A program made the position numbers and the translations under genes. The notes under the pieces were generated by a model that made no database searches, was not told the DNA's origin, and saw only the letters and a list, made by a program, of their open reading frames with translations. From assembly GCA_023411715.1 (NCBI GenBank), contig JAEYOM010000048.1, positions 1 through 7,313 on the forward strand: 7,313 nt of DNA, given 5' to 3'. This DNA comes from Bacillota bacterium (GTDB taxonomy: Bacteria > Bacillota > Clostridia > Acetivibrionales > DTU013). Shown one piece after another: positions 1-5,776 of the stretch (its first letter is position 1; each line of letters opens with the position of its first letter).

Positions 1-225
1 ATGAATATCGGTCATACAGATAAAATGGACAGGTGTTTTGTTTTCTCGGAGCGGGAAACCGGGATGCTTCTTCAAGGAGAGCCGATCGAAAGCTTTCCGG
101 AGAGTATGAAACAAAAAATATACAAACTGAGCCTCGATAAATGGTACCCGGCAATACCGAGAAATATCAGGATGCTGATGAATATAAGCGATGGCGAGGA
201 TAATGCCCGGAAGATACGACGATAG
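1..225 (+). CDS. Small unrecognised ORF, possibly the 3' end of a longer gene
   Basis: The frame is open from the first base to a TAG at 223-225 and encodes 74 residues if the ATG at base 1 is the start. Because the window begins exactly at that ATG, no ribosome binding site can be seen and the true start may lie upstream. The product is soluble-looking and charged, with no signal peptide or membrane segment, and ends in a basic tail (ARKIRR). I recognise no domain. The stop falls at the very edge of the 36-bp repeat array, and a second frame (191-385) begins inside its 3' end. One possibility is that the original C-terminus was altered when the repeats formed. It could also be a non-coding open frame; the codon choice looks similar to the neighbours, so a gene is somewhat favoured. 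Confidence 0.4.
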   Translation: MNIGHTDKMDRCFVFSERETGMLLQGEPIESFPESMKQKIYKLSLDKWYPAIPRNIRMLMNISDGEDNARKIRR

Positions 226-385
226 TGATTTGACCGCTTGTGCCGGGAGTTATATGAAAAGTGATTTGACCGCTTGTGCCGGGAGTTATATGAAAAGTGA
301 TTTGGCCGCTTGTGCCGGGAGTTATATGAAAAGTGATATGACCTCACGTGCCGGGAGTTATATGAAAAAGGAACAGCTCAAATGA
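191..385 (+). CDS. Possible leader peptide made of four 12-residue repeats
   Basis: This frame starts at ATG 191 (other in-frame ATGs at 203 and in every repeat unit) and encodes 64 residues. After a short unique start it reads SDLTACAGSYMK twice, then SDLAACAGSYMK and SDMTSRAGSYMK, then KEQLK and TGA. The stop overlaps the lipoprotein start (ATGA at 382-385), the arrangement expected for translational coupling. The upstream Shine-Dalgarno for ATG 191 is poor, whereas each repeat has GGGAG four bases before an in-frame ATG, so translation could begin at several repeats. Against a selected protein: differences between units change amino acids, and no known family matches. It may be a translated leader, or an incidental open frame created by a repeat whose length is divisible by three. 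Confidence 0.35.
   Translation: MARIMPGRYDDSDLTACAGSYMKSDLTACAGSYMKSDLAACAGSYMKSDMTSRAGSYMKKEQLK
224..367 (+). repeat. Four tandem 36-bp direct repeats carrying SD-like and ATG elements
   Basis: Units lie at 224-259, 260-295, 296-331 and 332-367 with no spacers. Units 1 and 2 are identical, unit 3 has one change (A to G at unit position 10), and unit 4 has four changes (unit positions 7, 13, 15, 16). The invariant part runs from GTGCCGGGAG through TTATATGAAA into AGTGAT of the next unit, so each unit holds GGGAG, four bases, then ATG. Each of units 1 and 2 also holds TTGACC followed 17 nt later by TATGAA, a weak sigma-A-like pair. The length is a multiple of three, so copy-number change would not shift the frame. 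The absence of spacers excludes a CRISPR array. Confidence 0.95.
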
Positions 386-1398
386 TAAAAAAGACAATTA
401 TATTTTCACTTATCATAAGTATACTTACTCTATTAAACGCTTGCGCACCCAGTCAGGCTGCATATGAAAACGGGACAGGCTCGGATAAAACCCTCATGCC
501 TGATACGTCGGCTCTGCAGATGCAGGCTGCGGAAGCAACGGAAACGGCTGAGCCGGACGAAACAGCCGAAAAAACAGGTACTTCGCACGCTGCGTCATCT
601 AACATAAAGGAAGCTCTGCTGGACGAGATCATAAAAACCGACGTTTCCTACTTAAAGTACGACCCGGACATATTCGAAGGAGATTATAACGGAGATGGCA
701 AATTAGAATACTTTTATGTCTTCACGGAAAAAGGGATTTCAGAGAAGTATACTATCGGGTGTTCGGCAGATATTTGGTTCGGGGATGAAAATGGAGCAAA
801 AAGGGTAGCCGAATGGCAGGACATCCAGCCGGATACCTACGGCAGCCTGGAACTGGCCGGAAAGTATTATTTCAGGTACGATCTGGCATTTGTTACGGAA
901 AGCCAGACGATTTTATTGGGTTTAAAGGATGGAAACAGTATTGAAAGCTACAATTGCAGGGGCTTCGCGGAATTCAGCGATAAAACCGACGATTTTACCG
1001 CGACCGATTCAACCTACGATATGGTCTATTTGAAAAGTGATGATCTGACCTGCGGACATACCTGGAAAAAGTATTTTTACTATGTCGACGCGGAAGGCTT
1101 CCACGAATACGGAGCTGAGAAAATAACCAGGAAAGAATTCCTGCAATACCCCGGCGCGGACAAGATATTGGATGAAATAGGCAAGAAATTCGCAAAGGAA
1201 GGAGTTTCATTATCTTACGGATTTCTGAGACGCTGCAACGGTTTATTGCATATAAATGTCAACTCCGAAACGAAAGATGATATCACACATTATTATATAA
1301 CCTATAAAATAGCTGATGATGGTACGCCTGTGGAAGTTGAATCCGGCGATGGGTATTATGTGCCGGCAAATATCAAGGACATTGCCGTTTATAAGTAA
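382..1398 (+). CDS. Predicted secreted lipoprotein with a DxNxDG calcium-binding-like motif
   Basis: The 338-residue product starts with a lipoprotein signal: a KK n-region, a hydrophobic core (about residues 5-18) and lipobox LNAC with Cys21 as the expected lipidated residue, so the mature protein should be anchored on the outer face of the membrane. Residues about 40-72 form a low-complexity Thr/Glu/Ala linker. A globular part follows, opening with D101-Y-N103-G-D105-G-K-L-E109, a DxNxDGxxE motif like those in FG-GAP or dockerin-type calcium loops. The rest is rich in Tyr, Asp and Lys, with no domain I can name. AAGGA at 368-372, nine bases before the ATG, supports the start. The start overlaps the TGA of the repeat frame. 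Function is unknown; solute binding or envelope sensing would be guesses. Confidence 0.85.
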   Translation: MIKKTIIFSLIISILTLLNACAPSQAAYENGTGSDKTLMPDTSALQMQAAEATETAEPDETAEKTGTSHAASSNIKEALLDEIIKTDVSYLKYDPDIFEGDYNGDGKLEYFYVFTEKGISEKYTIGCSADIWFGDENGAKRVAEWQDIQPDTYGSLELAGKYYFRYDLAFVTESQTILLGLKDGNSIESYNCRGFAEFSDKTDDFTATDSTYDMVYLKSDDLTCGHTWKKYFYYVDAEGFHEYGAEKITRKEFLQYPGADKILDEIGKKFAKEGVSLSYGFLRRCNGLLHINVNSETKDDITHYYITYKIADDGTPVEVESGDGYYVPANIKDIAVYK

Positions 1399-1525
1399 TA
1401 TTAGTCACGGCCATGCAGGGCTAAAAGGTGGCAAAATCGGCGACGGATACTGCTTGGGCAGATAAGGCTAGTTATTTCTGGAACTTTTTTGAAGACGTGT
1501 CGTCAAATTGTTCCGGGGTGATAAT

Positions 1526-1798
1526 ATGAAGACTAAATATCTTTTAAGCTTTGCGTTGGTTTTTGGTATGAGTTTACTTTGTTCACCGGACAGTATTGCG
1601 TTGACTGCAAATGCTGCTGATAAGTCCGAGGTGTTTGCGAAAAGCGCTTCCTTTGATACCGGTATATTGAATGGTGCTTCCAGGTCAATAGACTCCGGGA
1701 TGCTCATTTGCCCCAGGTATAACTGCGATCCTGAAATGTGCATAACAACGGTTCCCAATATTGACCTCGGATTCGTGATAAGGGGTCTTCCAAAGTAA
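1526..1798 (+). CDS. Small secreted peptide with a CX4CX4C motif
   Basis: The 90-residue product has a classical Sec signal: MKTK, a hydrophobic core (residues 5-18), and a likely cleavage after ANA (residues 28-30). The mature part is about 60 residues and contains Cys62, Cys67 and Cys72 in the segment CPRYNCDPEMC. Cys19 lies in the signal region, but SLLC is not a good lipobox. The ATG is chosen over an in-frame TTG at 1508 because GGGGTGAT (1515-1522) sits just upstream and matches the GGTGAT part of an extended Shine-Dalgarno. The gene stands alone, with about 127 bp of unassigned sequence before it. It could be a secreted signal or antimicrobial peptide, or a degenerate remnant of a larger secreted protein. 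I recognise no family. Confidence 0.65.
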   Translation: MKTKYLLSFALVFGMSLLCSPDSIALTANAADKSEVFAKSASFDTGILNGASRSIDSGMLICPRYNCDPEMCITTVPNIDLGFVIRGLPK

Positions 1799-1823
1799 AA
1801 AGACGCTTATTGACCTCGCCTTA

Positions 1824-1852
1824 TTGACTATCCTTATGAGTGCATATATAAT
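1824..1852 (+). promoter_or_regulatory. Sigma-A-type promoter for the acetyltransferase gene run
   Basis: TTGACT (1824-1829) and a perfect TATAAT (1847-1852) are separated by exactly 17 bases. Transcription would begin near 1859-1860, giving a leader of about 32 bases before the TTG start at 1892. The -35 lies in the second of two copies of CTTATTGAC (1806-1814 and 1820-1828). The first copy has no good -10 at the right distance. Confidence 0.8.
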
Positions 1853-1891
1853 GATTTCCAAATATTTATATTTTTACTGGAGCTGAGTATT

Positions 1892-2455
1892 TTGCTGGAT
1901 CATAAGGGAACGGTAACAATTGAAACCGAAAGGCTGGTTTTACGTCGTTTTGCCAGAGATGACGCCTCCAGCTTGTTCAATAACTGGGCAAACGATATGG
2001 CTGTATGCAGATATATGAGGTGGGCACCTCATAAGAATAAAGAGGAGTCGCGCGATATCCTTGACGGCTGGCTGGAAGCCTATAGCAGGAAATCCTTTTA
2101 TCAATGGGCCATTACTTTGAATGACTCAAAGGAGCCTATCGGCGCAATTGCTTTGACCGTGGTCAATGAAAACGATCTTTGCGGCGATGTCGGATACTGC
2201 ATAGGTAAGAAATACTGGGGACAAGGGATTGTAGCGGAAGCCCTTAATGCGGTGTTGAATTTTGCATTTACCTCTGTTGGGTTCAACAGGATAGAAGCTT
2301 ATCATTCTACAAATAATCCTGCATCGGGGAGGGTGATGCAAAAGGCGGGAATGACCTTTGAAGGTATGGCAAAACAGAAGTATAGAAGTATCATGGGATT
2401 CGAAGACAGTAATATGTATTCGATAATAAGAGAGGATTTTGACCGGATGAAATGA
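1892..2455 (+). CDS. GNAT acetyltransferase, RimJ/RimL-like (Acetyltransf_3 type)
   Basis: The 187-residue protein has the layout of the RimJ/RimL branch of the GNAT fold, which transfers acetyl from acetyl-CoA to an amine of a protein N-terminus or small molecule. Visible marks are the N-terminal strand ETERLVLRRF (11-20), the acetyl-CoA loop in GYCIGKKYWGQGIVAEA (101-117), and the C-terminal NPASGRVMQKAGM segment (142-154) typical of this branch. Length is normal for the family. The start is TTG: no upstream in-frame ATG fits, the next Met is at residue 36, after the conserved first strand, and GGAG at 1879-1882 is nine bases upstream. It is the first gene after the promoter at 1824-1852. 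The substrate cannot be told from sequence; small detoxifying or resistance enzymes are common in this group. Confidence 0.92.
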   Translation: MLDHKGTVTIETERLVLRRFARDDASSLFNNWANDMAVCRYMRWAPHKNKEESRDILDGWLEAYSRKSFYQWAITLNDSKEPIGAIALTVVNENDLCGDVGYCIGKKYWGQGIVAEALNAVLNFAFTSVGFNRIEAYHSTNNPASGRVMQKAGMTFEGMAKQKYRSIMGFEDSNMYSIIREDFDRMK

Positions 2456-2484
2456 AAAAATAAATTTATAAGGGATATATTACC

Positions 2485-2841
2485 ATGGAAAACGAAAGAC
2501 AAAAGTTCGATTCAGTCGATGAATACATCCGATCATTTCCAGATAACGTTCAAAGGAAGCTGGAAGAGATGAGAGCGATAATAAAGCCGCTGGTACCTGA
2601 GGCTCAGGAGAAGATAAGCTACCAGATGCCGGCTTTTTACAAGGACGGGATCATAGTATGGTATGCAGGCTTTGCTAAGCACATAGGCTTTTACCCGGGC
2701 GCTAATGGAATTGCAGCTTTTAAAAGCGAGCTGGCAGGATACAAGAGTGCAAAGGGCTCCGTGCAATTTCCGCTGGATAAGCCGCTGCCTGCCGAATTAA
2801 TAAGCAAAATGGTCAGGTTCAGGGCGGAAGGGGAAAAATAG
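2485..2841 (+). CDS. DUF1801 / YdhG-like protein (frataxin-like superfamily)
   Basis: The 118-residue soluble protein matches the DUF1801 pattern: an opening helix with VDEYIRSFPDNVQRKLEEMR (10-29), the conserved KISYQMPAFY stretch (43-52), the AKHIGFYPGANG segment (64-75) and a late KGSVQFPLDKPLP motif (89-101). In Bacillus subtilis a member of this family (YdhG/Fra) has been described as a frataxin-like iron chaperone; whether this copy binds iron is inference. Length is typical. GGGA at 2472-2475, nine bases before the ATG, supports the start. The gene begins 29 bases after the first acetyltransferase and ends 17 bases before the second, so the three are probably co-transcribed. Confidence 0.9.
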   Translation: MENERQKFDSVDEYIRSFPDNVQRKLEEMRAIIKPLVPEAQEKISYQMPAFYKDGIIVWYAGFAKHIGFYPGANGIAAFKSELAGYKSAKGSVQFPLDKPLPAELISKMVRFRAEGEK

Positions 2842-2858
2842 GAAGGACAAAAAATAGT

Positions 2859-3356
2859 ATGAGCAATACCGTAATAATTAAGAAAATAGAGAACGAATTC
2901 GACGAATGTAACGACGTCGTTAGACGATCTTTTATCACCGTAGCCGAAGAGCTCAACATAACCCGTGAGAACGCCCCTACAAACCCAGCCTTCCTTGGCC
3001 CCGAGTCACTGGTCAAAATGAAGGACAAGGGGATCGTGATGTATGGCGCGTATAAAGGCGGTATCTGCATAGGCTTTGTAGCTGTTGAAAAGGCAAATGA
3101 TGACGTGTTCTATATGGAGAGGCTTGCGGTATTGCCGGAATACAGGCATAACGGGTATGGACGCAAGTTAATAGATTTTGTAATTGACTATGTAGGGAAG
3201 AACGGCGGTAAAAAAGTATCCATAGGCATCATAAACGAAAACAGGCGCCTCAAGGATTGGTACATAAGCTGCGGATTTACCGAAACAAGCAAAAGGAAAT
3301 TCGAGCATTTGCCTTTTGAAGTCTGCTTCATGGAAAGAATCGTTCAGGGAATATAA
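2859..3356 (+). CDS. GNAT family N-acetyltransferase (second, unrelated to the first)
   Basis: The 165-residue protein carries a clear GNAT motif A, ERLAVLPEYRHNGYGRKLI (87-105), where R-H-N-G-Y-G forms the acetyl-CoA pyrophosphate loop, followed by INENRRLKDWYISCGF (125-140), which corresponds to motif B. It is closer to the generic Acetyltransf_1 group than to the RimJ/RimL-like enzyme upstream. The ribosome binding site is GGAAGGA at 2841-2847, overlapping the last base of the DUF1801 stop codon, which suggests co-translation. The acceptor is unknown. A motif-complete, full-length frame argues that this gene is functional. Confidence 0.93.
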   Translation: MSNTVIIKKIENEFDECNDVVRRSFITVAEELNITRENAPTNPAFLGPESLVKMKDKGIVMYGAYKGGICIGFVAVEKANDDVFYMERLAVLPEYRHNGYGRKLIDFVIDYVGKNGGKKVSIGIINENRRLKDWYISCGFTETSKRKFEHLPFEVCFMERIVQGI

Positions 3357-3385
3357 GTTAATCGACCTTTACCCGGACATTAGTA

Positions 3386-3928
3386 ATGGCATTTTTGCAG
3401 TTCGGTATGGCGGGGCTTGGTATAACGGTTGTGTCCATTATCAGGAAGGAAAGTTTCCTGGGATACGGACTCAGGATCAAAGGCATATTTCCGTCCATAG
3501 TTTTATCTGCGTTGATGTTTGTCCCAAATGCCGCTTTTGTTGTCTTTACGGGAGCTTTTGCAGGATACATGCCGTTCAGGTCGGTTTGGATTACCGGCGA
3601 CATCCTGGCGGCCGGGTTTCCTGTAAATGTTGTCGGAATGTTGATAATAGCAGTTGCCTGGGGCTTTTTTGAAGGCTTCAATTATGTGGTGATCAGCGAA
3701 AAAATAAACGCCATATTCCCGCCGAAAAACAAGTGGCTGAATTGGGGCGCCATTCTTTGCGGCGTGATGTGCATCCTGATTCATGGGATGATCGGCGTTA
3801 CGGTTGAAAATATCATTGAAATGATAACAATCTTCATCATCATTTATGGTATGCTTATGGTGAAGGAGCACACAGGCAATGCATGGGGCAGCGTGTTCGT
3901 TTTCGTCTTTCTGTGGAATGCATTTTAG
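3386..3928 (+). CDS. Polytopic membrane protein, probably truncated at the N-terminus (CPBP-like)
   Basis: The frame encodes 180 residues with about six hydrophobic segments (near 3-19, 33-57, 79-103, 117-139, 142-158 and 165-180). The segment WGFFEGFNYVVISEKIN (92-108) and the later CILIHGMIG (129-137) recall the helix with EExxxR and the helix with the conserved His of CPBP (Abi/CAAX protease-like) membrane proteins. The paired glutamates and Arg are not intact, so catalysis is doubtful. There is no convincing Shine-Dalgarno before the ATG. The frame is open upstream to 3362 and reads plausible membrane-edge sequence (FTRTLVMAF). This suggests that the N-terminal part was deleted and the remnant now sits directly behind the acetyltransferase. 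It may be a pseudogene fragment or a short variant. Confidence 0.6.
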   Translation: MAFLQFGMAGLGITVVSIIRKESFLGYGLRIKGIFPSIVLSALMFVPNAAFVVFTGAFAGYMPFRSVWITGDILAAGFPVNVVGMLIIAVAWGFFEGFNYVVISEKINAIFPPKNKWLNWGAILCGVMCILIHGMIGVTVENIIEMITIFIIIYGMLMVKEHTGNAWGSVFVFVFLWNAF

Positions 3929-3987
3929 GCCGGTTTAAGTAGACGTTGACAATGATTAATATACAATTTGAAAAAGGAGGCAAAATA

Positions 3988-4392
3988 ATGCCGTTCATTA
4001 ATCTGAAGCTGGTAAAAGGTCAGGTATCGGCCGAGCAAAAGCTAAAGCTGGTCGAAGGCATCACCGACCTGGTGGTAGGTATCATGGGAAGGGACAGGAA
4101 TTATACCGTTATCACAGTAGACGAACTTGAAGCAAGTCAGTGGGCGGTCGGAGGAAAGCTGATAAACGCGGACTCCGATAAAACAGTATCTTTCCTTAAT
4201 ATAAAGGTTTCAAAAGGTACAACCAACCCGGAAGAAATAGAAAACATGATGCACGCCGTCAGGAGACTGATGACGGATGTGCTTGGAAGCTGCCACGAGA
4301 CCAATTATTTCATCATCGACGAGCTTAATCCCGATGCATGGGGCTACGACGGCATTCCGATGACGACGAGAAGAAGGATGAACGAGCAATAA
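3988..4392 (+). CDS. Tautomerase superfamily protein with two 4-OT-like halves
   Basis: The 134-residue product begins Met-Pro; removal of Met would expose the N-terminal proline that serves as the base in 4-oxalocrotonate tautomerase-type enzymes. Two beta-alpha-beta halves can be aligned: PFINLKLVKG (2-11) with SFLNIKVSKG (68-77), and VITVDELEASQWAVGG (41-56) with FIIDELNPDAWGYDG (108-122), an offset of about 66 residues. In the second half Ser68 stands where Pro would be, as expected for fused-dimer tautomerases. The start is fixed by a strong AAAGGAGG at 3973-3980, seven bases upstream; an in-frame extension to 3946 is rejected because it would bury the proline. Substrate unknown. Confidence 0.88.
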   Translation: MPFINLKLVKGQVSAEQKLKLVEGITDLVVGIMGRDRNYTVITVDELEASQWAVGGKLINADSDKTVSFLNIKVSKGTTNPEEIENMMHAVRRLMTDVLGSCHETNYFIIDELNPDAWGYDGIPMTTRRRMNEQ

Positions 4393-4413
4393 GATATGTC
4401 AAGGAGCTGTGAA

Positions 4414-4929
4414 ATGAAAAAAGGAATAAAGCTATATAACGTTATTTTCCCTGTCTGGTTTTTGATTTTTTTCCCACCGGTGATCTTTGTCACTCTGATC
4501 GGTAATTTTATTATAGATTCCCTGGTGACATTGCTTTGTTATGCGGTTTTCAAATTATCGGCATTGAAGCTAGATCTGAAAACTTTTTATAAAAAAAGCA
4601 TTCTAAAAGTATGGATATTCGGATTTTTGGCCGACATTATAGGAGCGGCCCTGCTTTTTACGGTAAATATCTCCGGAACAAGTCTGGGATTGCCCAATGA
4701 GTACCTGACGGGAATAAATTACGATCCCTTCGGCAATCCTCAGTCACTTGTGATAATAGTGGCCGCAATGCTTGTATCCGCGGCATTTATACTATTTTTC
4801 AACTACAGGTTCACCTTTGCCAGACAGATAGTGGACAAAAAGCTTAGGTTCAAGGTTGCTCTGACGATCGCGCTGATAACGATGCCGTGGACCTTCCTGC
4901 TTCCGACCAAATGGTTTTACAGAGGCTGA
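4414..4929 (+). CDS. Hypothetical integral membrane protein, about five helices
   Basis: The 171-residue protein has hydrophobic segments near residues 10-28, 30-48, 64-84, 110-131 and 146-164, with basic loops (for example KTFYKK around 56-61 and RQIVDKKLRFK at 137-147) that suggest the inside face. I recognise no catalytic motif or named family. AAGGAG at 4401-4406, seven bases before ATG 4414, favours this start over the in-frame ATG at 4396, which lies before that site. It begins 21 bases after the tautomerase stop and is likely in the same transcript. The coding end is followed within about 50 bases by the promoter for the next unit. Confidence 0.75.
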   Translation: MKKGIKLYNVIFPVWFLIFFPPVIFVTLIGNFIIDSLVTLLCYAVFKLSALKLDLKTFYKKSILKVWIFGFLADIIGAALLFTVNISGTSLGLPNEYLTGINYDPFGNPQSLVIIVAAMLVSAAFILFFNYRFTFARQIVDKKLRFKVALTIALITMPWTFLLPTKWFYRG

Positions 4930-4976
4930 CCGCATCGCTGCTGACTTTTGTACCGTATTGCGACGGAACTTTGCAG

Positions 4977-5005
4977 TTGAAAATATCAAGATTATTTGGT
5001 ACAAT
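4977..5005 (+). promoter_or_regulatory. Sigma-A-type promoter with extended -10 for the methyltransferase unit
   Basis: TTGAAA (4977-4982) and TACAAT (5000-5005) are separated by exactly 17 bases, each five of six to consensus. TG at 4997-4998 adds an extended -10 (TGnTACAAT). Transcription would start near 5012, leaving a leader of about 100 bases before the methyltransferase start at 5114. Confidence 0.8.
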
Positions 5006-5027
5006 AAGGATTAATGAGAGGACTTTC

Positions 5028-5052
5028 AATAGCCGGTAAAACCGGCTATTTT
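5028..5052 (+). terminator. Perfect 10-bp hairpin with short T run in the leader
   Basis: AATAGCCGGT (5028-5037) and ACCGGCTATT (5041-5050) form a perfect 10-bp stem with an AAA loop, followed by a run of only four T (5049-5052) before CG. It lies 22 bases downstream of the -10 element, so it would sit near the 5' end of the transcript. It may end the upstream tautomerase/membrane-protein transcript, act as an attenuator for the methyltransferase unit, or protect the 5' end. The short T run makes strong intrinsic termination uncertain. On the minus strand there is no T run. Confidence 0.6.
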
Positions 5053-5055
5053 CGT

Positions 5056-5077
5056 CTCGCGCACGTGTTTTCGCGAG
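5056..5077 (+). other. Second leader hairpin
   Basis: CTCGCG (5056-5061) pairs with CGCGAG (5072-5077) across a 10-base loop. It follows the first leader hairpin directly and ends about 22 bases before the ribosome binding site GGGAGG (5099-5104). No T run follows, so it is not a terminator. Its role, if any, is unknown. Confidence 0.45.
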
Positions 5078-5113
5078 TAAGGGAACGGTACCATATCCGG
5101 GAGGCGCCCATAA

Positions 5114-5776
5114 ATGGACTTTAATGCCGCAGCTGAAGGCTGGGATACTGATAGAAGGATCAAACGCGCAAAAACAATATCGGATGAGATCGCAAAAGCA
5201 ATCCACATAAAACCGCATTCAAACGTGTTGGAATTCGGCTGCGGGACAGGTCTTATCAGCTTTGGGCTCAGGGACAGATTCGACCATATAACCCTTGTCG
5301 ATACTTCCGAAGCTATGATAAATACGGTTGACAGGAAAATCAACGAAGCCGGCATTACCAATATGACCGCACTGAATGCGGATATCCTGAGTATGGCCAG
5401 ATTCGGTCTGGATGTGGTGCAAACGGCTCTGCCGCAGAAAAAATACGACGTTATATATACTTCGATGGCGCTGCACCATGTTGTTGATATGGAATCCGCT
5501 TTGGTCACCCTATATGGTTTGCTCACCGACGGCGGTACCATCTGCATCGTTGACCTTACGCAGGACGACGGCAGTTTTCACAGGCTGGAAAAAGATTTCA
5601 CCGGCCATAACGGTTTCGAGCAGGTTGAATTGAAAGCTGAATTAATGGATAAAGGCTTTACCGACGTCCATACCAGGATATTCTTTGAGGACACAAAAAG
5701 GATAGAAGACAGGGATGTGCCGTATTCATTGTTCATAATGACGGGCAGCAAACCTGCCGGGAGGGATGAAAGATGA
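5114..5776 (+). CDS. Class I SAM-dependent methyltransferase
   Basis: The 220-residue protein has the Rossmann-fold methyltransferase motifs in order: motif I VLEFGCGTGLIS (38-49) for S-adenosylmethionine, the acidic end of strand 2 at Asp63 in LVDTSEAM, an acidic residue near Asp90 in LNADIL, motif II YDVIYTSMALHHV (111-123), and the hinge LLTDGGTICIVDL (136-148). This resembles the small-molecule Methyltransf_11/25 group; the acceptor cannot be deduced. The start is supported by GGGAGG at 5099-5104, nine bases upstream. Its TGA overlaps the ATG of the next gene (ATGA, 5773-5776), so the methyltransferase and the nucleotidyltransferase fusion are probably co-translated. The pairing hints at a shared role in modifying an antibiotic or metabolite, which is inference. 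Confidence 0.93.
   Translation: MDFNAAAEGWDTDRRIKRAKTISDEIAKAIHIKPHSNVLEFGCGTGLISFGLRDRFDHITLVDTSEAMINTVDRKINEAGITNMTALNADILSMARFGLDVVQTALPQKKYDVIYTSMALHHVVDMESALVTLYGLLTDGGTICIVDLTQDDGSFHRLEKDFTGHNGFEQVELKAELMDKGFTDVHTRIFFEDTKRIEDRDVPYSLFIMTGSKPAGRDER

Noticed and set aside
72..347. Minus-strand ORF with repeated NSRHKRSNHFSY
   Set aside because: It is the antisense reading of the 36-bp repeats, kept open by the multiple-of-three unit length, and lacks any recognisable start context.
224..367. CRISPR array, suggested by the 36-bp repeat length
   Set aside because: The units are directly contiguous with no unique spacers, and no cas gene is present.
1399..1525. Possible riboswitch or structured leader before the secreted peptide
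   Set aside because: I compared it by eye with cyclic-di-GMP, cobalamin and other common riboswitch cores and found no convincing match. Only a weak 4-bp stem (CTGC/GCAG) is visible. A covariance-model search would decide.
3316..3672. Plus-strand ORF overlapping the second acetyltransferase and the membrane protein
   Set aside because: It is out of frame with both recognised proteins, and its composition (many Cys, His, Arg) is typical of a shadow frame.
3946..3967. Promoter before the tautomerase (TTGACA at 3946-3951 with TACAAT at 3962-3967)
   Set aside because: The spacing is only 10 bases, far below the roughly 17 needed, and no -10 is found at the correct distance.
5026..5547. Minus-strand ORF (173 aa) opposite the methyltransferase
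   Set aside because: It runs antisense to a gene with complete SAM-methyltransferase motifs and shows no motif of its own.
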